This document shows, piece after piece, positions 45,993 to 58,487 of a DNA stretch of 64,000 nucleotides. Made by a program: the position numbers and the translations under genes. Each line of letters opens with the position of its first letter. The first letter of the stretch is position 1. The notes beneath the pieces were generated by a model, which ran no database searches, was not told the origin of the DNA, and saw only the letters and a program-made list of their open reading frames with translations. The DNA is taken from positions 10,178,001 to 10,242,000 of the forward strand of contig NC_056420.1 of the NCBI RefSeq assembly GCF_905147365.1, written 5' to 3'. The DNA is from Aricia agestis (taxonomy: Eukaryota; Arthropoda; Insecta; Lepidoptera; Lycaenidae).

Positions 45993-46268
45993 AGCTAGGA
46001 ACAAAATTATCGGACGTCTTCATCGGATGAGGCTTGTATCTATCTGAAATTCAGATAGATGCATGGCGCATCCGATGAAAATTCAGAAGACTAAAAATTG
46101 TCTCACATATTAAGTCGCGGACGCAACCTTGAGCGTTCGGACGTCCGAACAGAATCTGGCTGCCCGGATGTTTTTGCATCCGCTGACGTCCGAGGATGAG
46201 CCGTGCACATTGTAAGCCGCATCCGTCAGCCGCGACTTATGAAAACGTCCGATAATTTGTTTCTAGCT
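45993..46268. mobile_element. 276-bp MITE
   Basis: AGCTAGGAACAAAATTATCG at the left and (reverse complement) AGCTAGAAACAAATTATCGG at the right are inverted. Inside are further short hairpins such as TATCTGAAATTCAGATA and many CGGACGTCCGA words. Confidence 0.8.
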
Positions 46269-46811
46269 TTAGTATTACGTTATTTAGAGTTTACGCAAAA
46301 TTAAAATTTAGCGAATTTTTAATATTGTGGGGTAGGCATGATTGCAAATGTAATGTATAATCTAATATGTTAGAAACAAATTCAATGATTGTTCTAAGTT
46401 ATTGCCTGAATACAGAAGTAATAGTTAATGACAATGTTAACTGAAAAGGAGGAGAGCTTTGTTTTTATCGTCCATAGCGGTCGGTAGCCACTTGAATTTA
46501 ATTAACTGCTTGTTTCTTAAACAATCTTCCTCCACGTTTATAACCCAGTTTCAGCACTTACAGGGTTTTACTATATTCCAATGTTAATAATACTTGAAAT
46601 TTTTAGTTAAGTCTTAAAAGTTAGTACAAGCGTACTTAAACTAAAGTGGATACAACTACAAAAAGCACATTGGTCTTTGCGTTGCCTGACTCCTGAGCGT
46701 CAACTCTCCTTCGTTTAATGTGCCATCGTAAATGACATGTCACTTAGCGATGTTATGGCAAATCCCCTTAAATTTTGATACTAAATTTTAAAAGACATCA
46801 TAATCATAATT

Positions 46812-46965
46812 AAAAATGAATTTAAATTTTTGTTAGTCTTGCTAAAACTTGAGGACGGCTGAATCGAATTGGCTACTTTTAGATCTTGAAATATTTGTGG
46901 AAGTCCTGGGGAGGTTTATATTAAGAGGAGAGTTATATGGAGTTCACCGGGTCATCTAGTTATAA
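46812..46965 (+). mobile_element. repeat family H5, near-complete copy
   Basis: TGAATTTAAATTTTTGTTAG, CTTGCTAAAACTTGAGGACG, TTGTGGAAGTCCTGGGGAGG and the end TTCACCGGGTCATCTAGT. The CTAGT end suggests a Helitron-like origin. Confidence 0.6.
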
Positions 46966-47167
46966 ATAAGACTAACCGCCGTACTCGGAGACATTTAATT
47001 ATGATTAACCTTCAATTTAATGAAGAGTTTGACAGATAATGTATGTTAAAATTTTGAATTCATATTTAAGTAATATTTAATAATGTTCCATTCTGAGTGC
47101 CGCCGTAAGACTTTGACTCAGAGTCCAGAGAAGACTTGACGAAAAGTCCCGGGGCCTTAGCGAACAA

Positions 47168-47298
47168 GTTTTCTTTATCACTTTATTTTATTTGACATAA
47201 GTATTCGATTATAATATGAAGTAGATATTCTACTTATACCATGTCAATTCAAACCATTTTGATCGGAGATTCTACAAAGAAGTGATAAAGAAAACTAA
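47168..47298. mobile_element. 131-bp MITE with AGTTTTCTTTATCACTT ends
   Basis: AGTTTTCTTTATCACTT at the left is mirrored by AAGTGATAAAGAAAACT at the right. The word TGTCAATTC..CCATTTTGATCGG also occurs at 24640-24665, a possible remnant copy. Confidence 0.75.
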
Positions 47299-47736
47299 CA
47301 CGACACGACATAAATTATGATCCGCAACCAAACCCCTTCCCTAAACAAAGGCTTAAATTATCTCATACCAAACATTTGAATAGATACTGTGTTCTGTTGG
47401 AAATATAGTGCTTGTGTACCTGGTATTTGCATATATTTGGAAATTTCGAGTTGAATATTTAGGTGTTTTGTGCTCCACTCTACCTACGTCACGCTTGCTG
47501 TTTATTCACAAATAATTTCGCAAAATTAATGTTCAAATTGTACTACAGATGGTGACCTAATTAGATTTTTATCACATCATACGAATGTTAAAATTGAATG
47601 TGTTATTACTTTATAATACAACACCAATAAAACAGTACAGTAAGAGGTAATTAACATAACATAATGGCAATTATTCATTTTTTTCCTAATAATTTGAATA
47701 AATCGTTATCTAGCTATAGACACCATGAAATCATAA

Positions 47737-48046
47737 TCTTATATATAAAATTCTCGTGTCACACTGTTAGGCCGCGTACTCCTCCGAAACGGCTTTACTG
47801 ATTTTAACCAAATTTTATATGCATATTCAGTGGGTCTGAGAATCGGCTACTGGGTACTTTTTATATTAATATATGCATTTGTTAAATAAATAATAGTAAA
47901 TTATTACAACTCGAGGCTGGCCACCATTGTTTGTGCGACGGGATAGCGATGGACGTTGCCATGGTGACATACTTATTTAGTCACTTCAATAAAATAATAT
48001 GGGTGAAATACTTTATATGGCAAAGAAACGTTTGCCGGGACAGCTA
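47737..48046 (+). mobile_element. Helitron-like family H2, copy 2
   Basis: A complete copy, from TCTTATATATAAAATTCTCG to hairpin plus GCCGGGACAGCTAA followed by T. The termini and the terminal CAAAGAAACGTTTG region are clear. Confidence 0.75.
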
Positions 48047-48563
48047 ATGAAATTTTAAATTAATTGAATGACTTTGTCATGTAGGTATGAATACGGTGTA
48101 AAACAGTTGTATTTCAAGTGTATTTACAAGATGGCTTTAGTTTTTGGTCGAGCGCGAAATGCGAAATGAAATCCTTGTAGGATTGTATCAATCGAATTGA
48201 CAAATCATTTTTTTTCAACCATTTCTTTGGCTTCATGAAAGATGAGTATAATAAACCTATAATTTACTACAACCCCTATTAAATTCTCATAGTCGTAATA
48301 TAGCCGAGCACTGCCTATGTGTTCCATTCATATCCATTAGAAAATCATTCTAACGTTACTTAATAATACCCATTCATACCAATAATGATAGTGTCTGTAG
48401 GCCTGGCGCACTACTCAAATTATGATTAAATGTATTTCTACATTATACTTACATAATATGACAAGATTTACCAATGTCATAGATAAAGAACAAAAATAAG
48501 GAAATAAGTAATTAAAACATGAACGATCTTACCACAAAAGATCTAAACATTATCAGAGTTTAA

Positions 48564-48936
48564 TTTTTTTTATTTTTTATTTTTTTTATGAAATAAGGGG
48601 GCAAACGAGCTAACGGGTCACCTGATGGAAAGCAACTTCCGTCGCCCATGGACACTTGCAGCATCAGAAGAGCTGCAGGTGCGTTGCCGGCCTTTTAAGG
48701 GGTAATAGGGGAGGGTAGGGAAGGGAATAGGGGAGGGTACAGAAGGGAATAGGGGAGGGTACGGAAGGAAATAGGGGAGGGTAGGGAAGGGAAAAGGGTA
48801 GGAGATTGGGCCTCCGGTAAACTCACTCACTCGGCGAAACACAGCGGAAGCGCTGTTTCACGCCGGTTTTCTGTGAGGACGTGGTATTTCTCCGGTCGAG
48901 CCGGCCCATTCGTGCCGAAGCATGGCTCTCCCACGT
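48564..48936 (-). mobile_element. poly(A)-tailed SINE, copy 6
   Basis: A full-length copy with the longest minisatellite here, about four GGGGAGGGTA.GGAAGGGAATA units on the plus strand. Confidence 0.88.
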
Positions 48937-49268
48937 CAAAATATATTTATACCTATAATTGGCTTACACATAAGTGCATGTTTTAGTTTAAGTATATTTA
49001 AATGTATTTCTGTGTTATCTGTTGGCGAGTCTAATAAAGAAAGAAAGAAATAAATAAAAATAAATAAACATATATTGAACAGTTGTTTTGAGATCATTGT
49101 GTACTAATTTTTCTCTAATCAACTGTTCAACAGGTGGTTTAATCTTTTGTAGTAAGACCGTAGATAATTATTAATGACTTTGTAGACCCTTACTACTAAA
49201 AACCCCAACCTGTGTATACAGACGCTTTAGTTAGGCGCACTGCCTATGCCTGCCTAAAATGCCTGCCT

Positions 49269-49325
49269 AAAAGGCGGTTGATTAGAAATAATGCCTTTGG
49301 CATTATTTCTAATCAACCGCCTTTT
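49269..49325. repeat. perfect hairpin, 27-nt arms and 3-nt loop
   Basis: AAAAGGCGGTTGATTAGAAA continuing to ATAATGCC is exactly mirrored after TTT. Direct GCCTGCCTAAAA words precede it. Confidence 0.9.
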
Positions 49326-49752
49326 GAAAAGTATAGGATAAGGATAAAACATTGTTTCACTAAAACATCTGACAATCACCTTACGAGTAAAGGGTTACCA
49401 GGTTTTCGAAAACATATCAAGACCACTTAATAATTCTTAAACACTTAATAACCTTATATATTTAACTCTCAACATAATATATGGAACCAAAATCGTCAAT
49501 CTGCATACATTTCCTGTTGAAATCAATTAAATTAATGATCGCCGTTCGAGGCTTCATGAATATGTAAGCGACTTTCCGCTTAACTTCAACCGCGTTTGTA
49601 GCCCGCACAAACAAATGCCTGGCGTTGTTATTAAAAATGTGGTTAGCTAAAAATCTCTTTAAAAACAAAAGCAAATACAGACAGTATTTACGTTTTCCTT
49701 TTTATGAAGTAAATTGTAGTATAACAAAGACTTTTGCGTTTTGCCTTCGTTA

Positions 49753-50414
49753 GGCTGGATTTATACTCGTCCGCGCGAACTGTTTGGTTGCCACACCGTG
49801 AGATGACGAGCAATCGGTAATAATTAATGTAATCACTATGTTTGTACGCTCCGCTATTTAAATAAATCATTTCATACAATTATAGGCATGATGACTATTT
49901 TTTTTTTGGTAAGTAAAGGACCATTCAAAAGTAGAAACATCGGTGAAATAATTACTCTGTTAGCTTAAAAAAATTCCAAAATATTATCACAATTCAAAAA
50001 TCTAATAAAATAGACCTTCCCGAAATGCTCCATACAAAGTGCTACGAAATTATGACGTCACTCTTCTGTAGTTTGTGCGTATCAGGGGAGAACTTTGTTT
50101 TTCAGATAGGTACTTATATTATATAATGCGTTTATGAAAGTGGTTTCATAACAAAAGTTGCTTTTAATTGTATAAGTTTTTGAATGGTAAATAAAAATTT
50201 AGTTAATTTATGTAAAAACGACTTATCTATCTAACTCACTAAGGCTCATAACAAAAAAAAATACAAAAGTAATCAAGCTGAAATTTTGGAAATACTTATT
50301 TTTTACCGTAATATCTTTATTTTATTTAAAAATCTGCTAATCATCCCTATTGCTTGTGATCTCGCGGTATAGCGGCAAAACCGTTCGTTTGCGCGTACGT
50401 ACATAAATCCAGCC
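49753..50414. mobile_element. 662-bp DNA element with TTA duplication
   Basis: TTA at 49750-49752 and 50415-50417 flanks GGCTGGATTTATACTCGTCC at the left and (reverse complement) GGCTGGATTTATGTACGTAC at the right; the arms continue through CGCG(C)GAAC..TTTGG. A second inverted pair, ACCATTCAAAA (49920) and TTTTGAATGGT (50177), suggests another element inside. No transposase frame. Confidence 0.75.
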
Positions 50415-50419
50415 TTAAA

Positions 50420-51500
50420 CACAATATTATTCGCTTGCCAAAAACCGAAAAACGTGACCAGATCGCAACCCCTTTCTGGAAAATAAAAACAACTGAAACA
50501 GCTGTTATATCAAAAGTGTATTACGGAGAGCTATTGCATTTATGCACGGAATTATGAACTTTATTTGAAGGAACAAAAAACAAAGTTATCTGCGAGTTAT
50601 GAGACGGGAGAAAATTAAAATTCAAACTGTATCCTATTGCCAGAGACACAATGAAAGTAGATGCTCCAAGTACAAAATATTATGTCTTTTTGTGTTGAAA
50701 TGTTCGAGATGAGTCGTAATTTTTTAAATTAAATGAACCAGTAAATTTATACTACGTGACATAAATTTTCTGGTTCATTGTAACCTGATAGTAAGTGATA
50801 GACACTCTAACCCAGCTGTACCCCAATATAATATAATGCTTCCACGCCGGTTTTGGAGACAGTGGCCTATTTCATTAAATCTAGCCCAGATAGACACAAA
50901 TAATTTTTACGCGAAAGAGTAATATTATAACGACCGATAATACTGTATGTCATATTATGCGATGCTAATTGCTATAAGACCGCCTCTATCGGTTCTATAT
51001 AATATCTCTTATCACGATAGTAATTTAGTAATGTATGGCAGCATAACAAAAATAATACACGTCGTACAATCTTGCTAAATATATATCTGTGGCTGAATCA
51101 TGAGGGTTTGGAATACTTTCGTCTCTCGACATGACGTCCGACGCAATATCGTCGTAATCTGTGTTTCGTCCTGCATTCGTTTTGTTATGGGATCATTAAT
51201 TTAATACATTTTAAGATCCCAGAGCTTTATTATTCTTTTATGGTTTCCTATTTCAAATTTAATGACCATGTTTTCAACCGTTATGACAAAATATTGTATG
51301 ATACAGTTTTATAGATCATTATCTAAAAGAACTGTAGGATGATGTTGCTAGGCTACGGAGAATAGGCAGTCTTAAAAATGTCCTAGCGTGTTTTACTGAT
51401 CTCAAGTACTAAGTAAGTTGAAACTGTTGTTTAATTAATATTTTGTTACGTCTTACAAGTACTTATATTAACTTTCTTAGCATTGAAAAGTGTGTGGGAA
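50420..51500. other. gene-free stretch
   Basis: A short family-A SINE tail fragment (CCACGCCGGTTTTGGAGACA) lies at about 50842-50890. Nothing else recognised. Confidence 0.4.
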
Positions 51501-51504
51501 TATG

Positions 51505-51796
51505 TTTTTTTTTTAATGAAATAAGGGGGCAAACGTGTAAACGGGTCACCTGATGGAAAGCAACTTCCGTCGCCCGGACACTCGCAGCATCAGAAGAGCT
51601 GCAGGTGCGTTGCCGGCCTTTTAAGAGGGAATAGGGTAATAGGGGAGGGTAGGGATGGGAAGGGAATAGGGGAGGGAAGGGAAAAGGGTAGGGGATTGGG
51701 CCTCCGGTAAACTCACTCACTCGGCGAAACACAGCGCAAGCGCTGTTTCACGCCAGTTTTCTGTGAGAACGTGGTATTTCTCCAGTCGAGCCGACC
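51505..51796 (-). mobile_element. poly(A)-tailed SINE, copy 7, head-truncated
   Basis: The head stops at AGTCGAGCCGACC; the first 50 or so bases are missing. A 6-base deletion removes the CATGGA next to CGTCGCC. Confidence 0.85.
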
Positions 51797-51851
51797 AAGT
51801 TTTGTTTGGCCAGGCCGAAGCCCAATAGATTGATTTTAGTTGTAACCAAAC

Positions 51852-52059
51852 TAATATTATTATATGCGAAAGTGTGTATCTTTGTCTAATTGGTAACTTT
51901 TTACGATTATACCGCTAAACCGATTATGACGGGTATGCAGATACCTTAAGTCCCAGGAAAGGACATAGGATAGTTTTTATCCCTAAGAAATCTACGGTTC
52001 CCGTGTTCCCAAATTTCTGCAAGACGTAGTTGCGGGCGTTATCGAGTAATAGAATAATA
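51852..52059 (+). mobile_element. Helitron-like family H1, with SINE at its end
   Basis: TATGCGAAAGTGTGTATCTT to AGTTGCGGGCGTTATCGAGT, followed by the target duplication of a family-A SINE. Confidence 0.65.
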
Positions 52060-52449
52060 ATAATAATACCTCCACCTCCTCCACTATAATAATAATATCC
52101 CCACACCGGTTTCGGTGACGGTGCCCGGTTTCATTGAAACCAGGCCAGGTACGCAGGAGTAATTTTATAGTGCCCAAGTGTGTGCGCAGTACACAAGAGC
52201 ACTCTCTATTCCGTTTACTCTCATAACCCAGTGGGACGGAAGACTGACACGACTGGCGAGAGATCAGGCGCAGGACCGACTTTTTTACATGCCCATCCGA
52301 CGCATGGATCATCTTACTTGTCAGACAATCAGGTGATCAGCCTGCATTGTCCTAACCAAACTTGGAAATAACATGTTTCCAACGCGGGATTCGAACCCAC
52401 GACCTCCGGAGTCGAGAGCGACGCTCTAACCACTAGACCACGGAGGCGT
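52060..52449 (-). mobile_element. tRNA-derived SINE (family A) with 18-bp target duplication
   Basis: TCGAGTAATAGAATAATA flanks it perfectly at 52042-52059 and 52450-52467. The minus strand reads head CGCCTCCGTGGTCTAGTGGT, body, ACCGGTGTGGGGATA and an AT/GGAGG-rich tail. It is the cleanest insertion in the window. Confidence 0.92.
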
Positions 52450-52469
52450 TCGAGTAATAGAATAATAGC

Positions 52470-52990
52470 TTCATGAGCCATGATATGGTAAAAATCAAGT
52501 TCTAGGCTGTATAAAATTCAAGTTGTTGACTTTATGTAGTGTGTAAACAGGCGTTACGGTAACACCTTGTAGCTAATACGCTTAACTGGCTGAGCTGGCT
52601 GAGAAAATGCGGCTTAAGCGTTTTCTCGCGTTTTAATGGATATTACCTGCGAGTTTTATATACGGGTAAACTATTTTCATTTCGAGATGTTTCGATAATG
52701 ATATAATATTATCTCATCGGAAAGCAGTTTTCAGGGTTAGCAGATATTGGTTAGGCATGTGGATTTAAAGTATTTATTAAAAACTATTATACAGATTTTA
52801 TGTGACGTCAATATAGTAGACATTTAATAATTTAATCGACTTCGAGTACGTAATAAAATACATATGCGTCAGTTCGAGGTATTTTAATTACGTTTTTCAG
52901 TTGGAAAGATGAGAGCTAGATGAGAGTCTAGAAAGATTTACCTTAATGTATTTTACTTTTTATCCTTTTCTTTTCGTCTAAAAACTACAT
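52470..52990. other. gene-free stretch
   Basis: No element recognised. Confidence 0.4.
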
Positions 52991-52994
52991 TACT

Positions 52995-53175
52995 ACTAAA
53001 TAATGCCAGCAACTCCGTTGCGCCAAAATATTATCCCACGGGAAATGTACATATTTTCGCATTAAAAACGCAAAAAAAGTATCTTCATCTAAATCGGTTC
53101 AGTGGTTTAATCGTGAAAAGGTAATACATAGACAGACAGACGCACTTTCGCATTTATAACATTAGTATAAATTAG
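52995..53175 (-). mobile_element. Helitron-like family H1 copy
   Basis: The minus strand ends GGCGCAACGGAGTTGCTGGC, then ATTATTTAGT; the middle part is deleted. Confidence 0.65.
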
Positions 53176-53179
53176 TATG

Positions 53180-54020
53180 AATGTTACATAATATAGTTAA
53201 CTATGTTTTCACCATTTAATTATCCTAGAACGTAAAGTTCCGGTGACGAGGGCAGTAAATAGTTTATACCTTACGACGTTTCGCCAATGAGGCACTTTTA
53301 TTGGTTTTATTTGCTCTGTCCGTTTATGTGTCGTAAATATTTACAAGATTTTCATTATCTCCCCAGAGGCTACATTGAATTGAGTAAGAAATTGACTTTA
53401 AGTCCAGTCTCGGGACAGTGATTGTCTATTGACGTTCATTGCTTGTCTCTTTCGCACACGAAAATATTAATATCTTGTTTCCCTCAACGCGTTAAGTGAG
53501 CCAGATATTTTCTTAATGTGTGTGTAAAAGAGACATACGGTGTTTACATTTTAGATCTAAATAATGGCTGCCAACTTGCATAAATAGTCGGTTTTGTAAA
53601 CGTTTTTACTAGTTAGGGGCAAGAGTTTAATGAGAGCATTAAAAAGGTAACTCAATTAAAAAGTTATGCACGTAACAAAGAAGAACTTTACACGTAACAA
53701 AGAAGTAAGGTAAATAACACTTTAGTTTAAGTGGCAAAGCGATTTGACCCTAAGTTAAATACTAGTGTTTATAGTTCAACATTTATCTTTACTGTTATTT
53801 TTGTGGTTCCCCTCACTTATCGTTCTAAGGATCTAAAGTGTTATTATACTAAAGGTTTTATAGGTTGGGCTATATAAAATTAAGATGTTACTAAAATGAC
53901 TTCAAGTTTGGAAGCTTTTTTTGGGATTTTAAGTACACTGACGAGAATGAGAGCAAAACATAGTTTTATGTAGAATGTGCCATCCAAATAAAGAGAAATC
54001 TTTTGAAGGTTTTATATTAT
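53180..54020. other. gene-free stretch
   Basis: AT-rich, nothing recognised. Confidence 0.4.
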
Positions 54021-54024
54021 GTTG

Positions 54025-54390
54025 GCTAGAATACCCAGTGAACTTCATATTACTTTTCTCCTAATAGGAACCTTTCCTGGACTTCCACGAATATTTCAAC
54101 ACTAAAATTACCCAAATCGGTTCAGCTGTTCTCGTGTTTCAGCGAGACAAACAAAATGTTAAATTAATCTTTATTTATATAGATTTTACTGCACCGTTTA
54201 ACGATAAAAAATATATCAGTAGATTTTTATACGAAATAGTTCAATCTGTGTGTCTGTCTGTCTGTTTACTGTTCACGCCAAAACCGCTGAACGGATTTTG
54301 CTGGAAAGGACATAGGATACTTTTTGTCTCGGAAAAATGTACGGTTCCCGCGCGATATACTAATTTTAGCGCAACGGAGTTAAAAATAAT
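54025..54390. mobile_element. adjacent H5 (minus) and H1 (plus) fragments
   Basis: 54025-54182 is an inverted H5 copy (CCAGTGAACTTCATATTACT..CTATATAAATAAAG on the complement). 54239-54390 is an H1 copy in plus orientation, ending GCGCAACGGAGTTAAAAAT. Confidence 0.6.
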
Positions 54391-54844
54391 CCTTTTTAGT
54401 ATCAAGGATACATCGCTCCGAGTATCGGATGTCTCATTAGCGCCAACGTTACTAAAATAGCTCACAGCCTGAATTAAAAATTCGCAGCGTTACTCCTAAC
54501 TCCGTGGCCGTTGCACGTAAGACCTAATCATATAACTTTTAATTGCGACGAGTTTTCTTGTAAAGGGGTCACGTGAGACGTGGGCTGTCATTAAATTTTA
54601 AACGCATACCGTAATTTCCCGTAGCCCATGAATACTAGCGAGAAAAAAGTTGCGTTTGCAGTTATCTAGACACTCTTTGTCGTTCTGTTACCTTATTGTG
54701 TTGGCAAAATTAAATTTGGCAGTTTTTAGTACGGGTACTTGAATCATTCGTGCCATAGCATTTTTTCGCACAGTATATAACCTCAATCATCATACGGCTA
54801 AATGCCCTGTCTCTTATGTTGTTTCTTTAAAAACGAAGGTATTT

Positions 54845-55283
54845 TTAGGGTTCCGTACCCAAAGGGTGAAAACAGGACCCTATTCATGAGACTTCGATGT
54901 CTGTCTGTCCGTCTGTATGTCTCCAGGCTGTATATCAAGAACCGCTATAACTAGAGTGCTGAAATTTTCACAGATTGTGTATATATCTGTTGCCGTTACA
55001 ACAACAAATACTATAAACAAAATAAAATTAATATTTAAAGGGGGCTCCCATACAACAAACGTGATTTTTTTGGTCTTTTTTGCTCGATATCAATAATGGC
55101 TACAGGTAAAGCACTTTATATTTTCACAAAGGCATTAATTATAATATGTCTACTTCAATATTTAAGAATAATATTAGTATTTAAAAAATAAGGCTCCCAT
55201 ACAAAAACACAATTTTTGGTCTATGTTTGCTCTATAACAGTACGGAGCCCTTCGTGTGTGAGTCGCACTTGGCCGACTTTTAT
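54845..55283 (+). mobile_element. dispersed repeat, AGGGTTCCGTACCC family, copy 2
   Basis: It starts TTAGGGTTCCGTACCCAAAG and ends GAGTCGCACTTGGCCGACTT, with CTCCCATACAACAAACGTGA in the middle. It is longer than the copy at 36812-37015. Confidence 0.7.
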
Positions 55284-55744
55284 TTGACGCTAATATTTCT
55301 AATCTAGTTAACTCTCTTACCAAAGCAGATATCACGTGGTTACGCTGTATTTTTAACGGAGACCCTCATAAATAATTTATGAACGTAGAGTGAATAGTTG
55401 ATTGAAATGAAAACCAATACCAGATGTTCCTTTCAACAGCTGCTTCTAGCAAAAATTTGGTTGCGTGCCAAAATATAAATATGAATTTGTGTGAAGTGTT
55501 TAATTTATTTTGAGTGCCTTTGCGTATTTCATGCTTAATCTTGCTTAACCGAATTAGCGTTGGAGTTTGTTTTTCTTTTTGATTATGATTATGGAAGCGG
55601 GAACATATTAGCCAAAACGGAATCTAATTTTATACCTTTTCATATTTTTCTTTTTACGTACTTGGCTATAATGCCTTAATAATGCCTGCAGTCCGATGCG
55701 ACACTTTGCTTTCACGGAAAGCGTGTAGTCTGTAGGTATCAATT

Positions 55745-55908
55745 TGTCTGTCTGTCATAACTCATATCGCTTGACGCCAAAACGATTTAGATTTGTGATC
55801 CTTTAGGAGACGGAAAAGGACATAGGATAGTTTTTGTGGCGGAATAACCCACGGTTTCTGCGCGATAAACGAACTTTGATGCAATAAAGTTGAGGGCGGG
55901 TTGCTAGT
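55745..55908 (+). mobile_element. Helitron-like family H1 copy
   Basis: It ends CGCGATAAACGAACTTTGAT..GCGGGTTGCTAGT; the next element, a SINE, begins 5 bases later. Confidence 0.65.
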
Positions 55909-55912
55909 AGTA

Positions 55913-56257
55913 TTTTTTTAAATAAAATTAGGGGGCAAACGAGCAAACGGGTCACCTGATGGAAAGCAACTTCCGTCGCCCATGGACACTCGCAGAATCA
56001 GAAGAGCTGCAGGTGCGTTGCCGGCCTTTTAAGAGGGAATAGGGTAATATAGGGAGGGTAGGGAAGGGAATAGGGTAGTGTAGGGAAGGAAATAGGAGAG
56101 GGTAGGGAAGGGAAAAGGGTAGGGGATTGGGCCTCCGGTAAACTCACTCACTCGGCGAAACACAGCGCAAGCGCTGTTTCACGCCGGTATTCTGTGAGCC
56201 CGTGGTATTTCTCCGGTCGAGCCAGGCCATTCGTGCCGAAGCATGGCTCTCCCACGT
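55913..56257 (-). mobile_element. poly(A)-tailed SINE, copy 8
   Basis: A full-length copy placed directly behind an H1 terminus. Small changes in the head (GTGAGCCCGTGG, GAGCCAGGCC). Confidence 0.87.
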
Positions 56258-56613
56258 CAGAAATACTTTATTATATTTTCCGACACAGTAAACATTATTA
56301 CTTCCTGGGACGCAAACACTTTCAAGTTTCGTCCGAAAGTGTTTGAACTGTGAATTATAATTTAGCGTCGTGTCCGGACCCCGGTGCATCGTTGTTCCGG
56401 GACACCGTACTAATTACGACAACAGGACGCTGTTTGCTATTCACTACGAGTCTGTGGTTAGACCTCGTCGTCTATTAAAACAATAACAATCTCCCTCTTA
56501 GAGAAGGTTTGCACAGCGAATAGATAATGTTGTCTTCTTCAGGCAAATTCGAATTAGATGATAGACAAAGGCGGATCAGTAAATATTTTTACAAGCATGA
56601 GGTATGAGGTCCA

Positions 56614-56720
56614 TCTTATATCTTTAAACGAGCAATTCTTGTATATAATTGGAATCTCGGAATCGGCTCCAACGATTTTCATGAAATTTAGTATATAGGG
56701 GGTTTCGGGGGCGATAAATG
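56614..56720 (+). mobile_element. Helitron-like family H4, 5' part
   Basis: TCTTATATCTTTAAACGAGC to GGGGGCGATAAAT, matching the first half of 59722-59924. Confidence 0.65.
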
Positions 56721-56892
56721 TTAGTTATTAGTCTTACTAATTATTAAGTATAAATTACCGTATGTTTTAATTTTACATTAAAAATGTTACAATGAATGGA
56801 AGGGGAAAGGAGAATAAAATTAAAAAGAAAAGAAAAATGGTACATATCGGCAGACGGCAACGTCATGTCAGTTCACCAAACTCTTATCAGGC

Positions 56893-57090
56893 CAATGTGA
56901 AAGTGTGTCTGTCTATCTGTTTTCTGTCTGTTACCTCTTCACGCCCAAACCGCTGAACCAATTTTGCTGAAATTTAATATGGAGATACTTTGAGGACCGG
57001 GAAAGGATATAGGATACTTTTTCCCGAAGAAATGTATAAGTCCCGCGCGATAAAGGAATTTTGGCGCAACGGAGTTGCGGGCATTATCTT
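56893..57090 (+). mobile_element. Helitron-like family H1 copy
   Basis: A long, well-kept copy with CACGCCCAAACCGCTGAACC and the hairpin GCGCAACGGAGTTGCGGGC, but the CTAGT end is altered to CTTTT. Confidence 0.7.
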
Positions 57091-57094
57091 TTAC

Positions 57095-57948
57095 AGATGT
57101 AGATCTTCAATCGTCCTCTCAATGTACTGAGAAATGGAGGTGGAATTTCGCGATGACACAGCTCTGTGCAGTCGGTAAACGTGCGCACATTATTATTCTC
57201 CTACCTCCTTACCTCCTGTCCCGAGGCGCCTCAGTTGTTACGTTAAAGGAGGTCAGAATATTTCTATCATTTTTGAGCTTTGCTTAAGCGATTTTCATCT
57301 GAGAGATATTCCTCTGAGATATGGAATTATATTGTATTTCCTGAACTTCAGAAAATAAAATAAATAAAATAAAAAATGTTTTATTTCTGAGTAGATTTTA
57401 AGAAAATACTTTCAGAATGTTAATATTAGCTACGGTGCGTACCACCGGTTCGGGAAATTTTAAAATCTAAAACTATGAGTTTTGATTTTAAATTTAACTC
57501 AAACAGAATAATATGTTCTCTATTTCTTATTCCGATGATTGAATATTTAAGGGACAAAATATTTTTTCAAATATAACGTGATAATCATTTGGTGCAATAT
57601 CATAGGATATTTTTCTTGTATAAAAGACATTTTCAATTGCTACAATATGCAAATAAAAACATTCGTTCGTAGAGATACAAGAAGCAATAATTCTATTTAT
57701 AATAATTTAATGTAAGCGTTTTAAAACTTTCCATAGCGTCCAAAGTTTACACTCAAGCGCCTCATCTTAACTTTTATTGTTGTTACAAGTTCGTTTCATA
57801 AAATCAGAACCTCCGTGCTTAGTTCCATCAACTTTTGTTTAGTTAGCCAATCATGAGGAACGTTTAATTTAATAGATGCGGACGTTAGAAAACAAAGCTT
57901 AGTAACAAGAATATAATGTGAAAATCATAATAATTTATCATTTATAAT
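57095..57948. other. gene-free stretch
   Basis: Nothing recognised apart from AAATAAAATA low-complexity sequence near 57355. Confidence 0.4.
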
Positions 57949-57951
57949 GTA

Positions 57952-58458
57952 TCTTATACTTATAAAATTACATGTCCTGACTGACTGACTGACTGATTCA
58001 TCATCGCTGAGCAAAAACTGTTAAAGTTACAGCCACGAAATTTGGCGAGTAGGGTTTTTTTATTAAGTAGACACCCACTAAGGAAGAAATTTTGAAAATT
58101 TTACCCCGAAGGGGGTGAAATAGGGGTTGAAAGTTTGAATGAAAGTCCGTCATTTCTTGAGTTAGAAACATGAAACTTTATTTTTGGATTACTGATTAAA
58201 AATGAATGGATACGTATTTAAGTGTTTTTGGAAATTCTACCTCCAAGGGGGTGAAATTGGGGTTGAAAGTTTGAATGAAAGTCCGTTATTTCTTGAGTTA
58301 GAAACATGAAAGTTTACTGACGTTTGCGTTTGACGTTTGCTTAAATAGGGTCCCGTTTTAACCTTTATATAAGGAACCACAAAAAGGGGAAAATTATCGA
58401 ACTTTGTTATTATATTATATTATTATGTTAAGGCGGACGAAGTCGCGGGCAACAGCTA
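57952..58458 (+). mobile_element. Helitron-like family H3 with an internal duplication
   Basis: It begins TCTTATACTTATAAAATTAC and ends GCGGACGAAGTCGCGGGCAA, then CAGCTAGT. The segment GGGGGTGAAATAGGGGTTGA through GTTAGAAACATGAAA occurs twice (about 58109 and 58247). A (CTGA)4 run lies near the 5' end. Confidence 0.72.
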
Positions 58459-58487
58459 GTACAATATAAAATCATTCAGTATACTTT

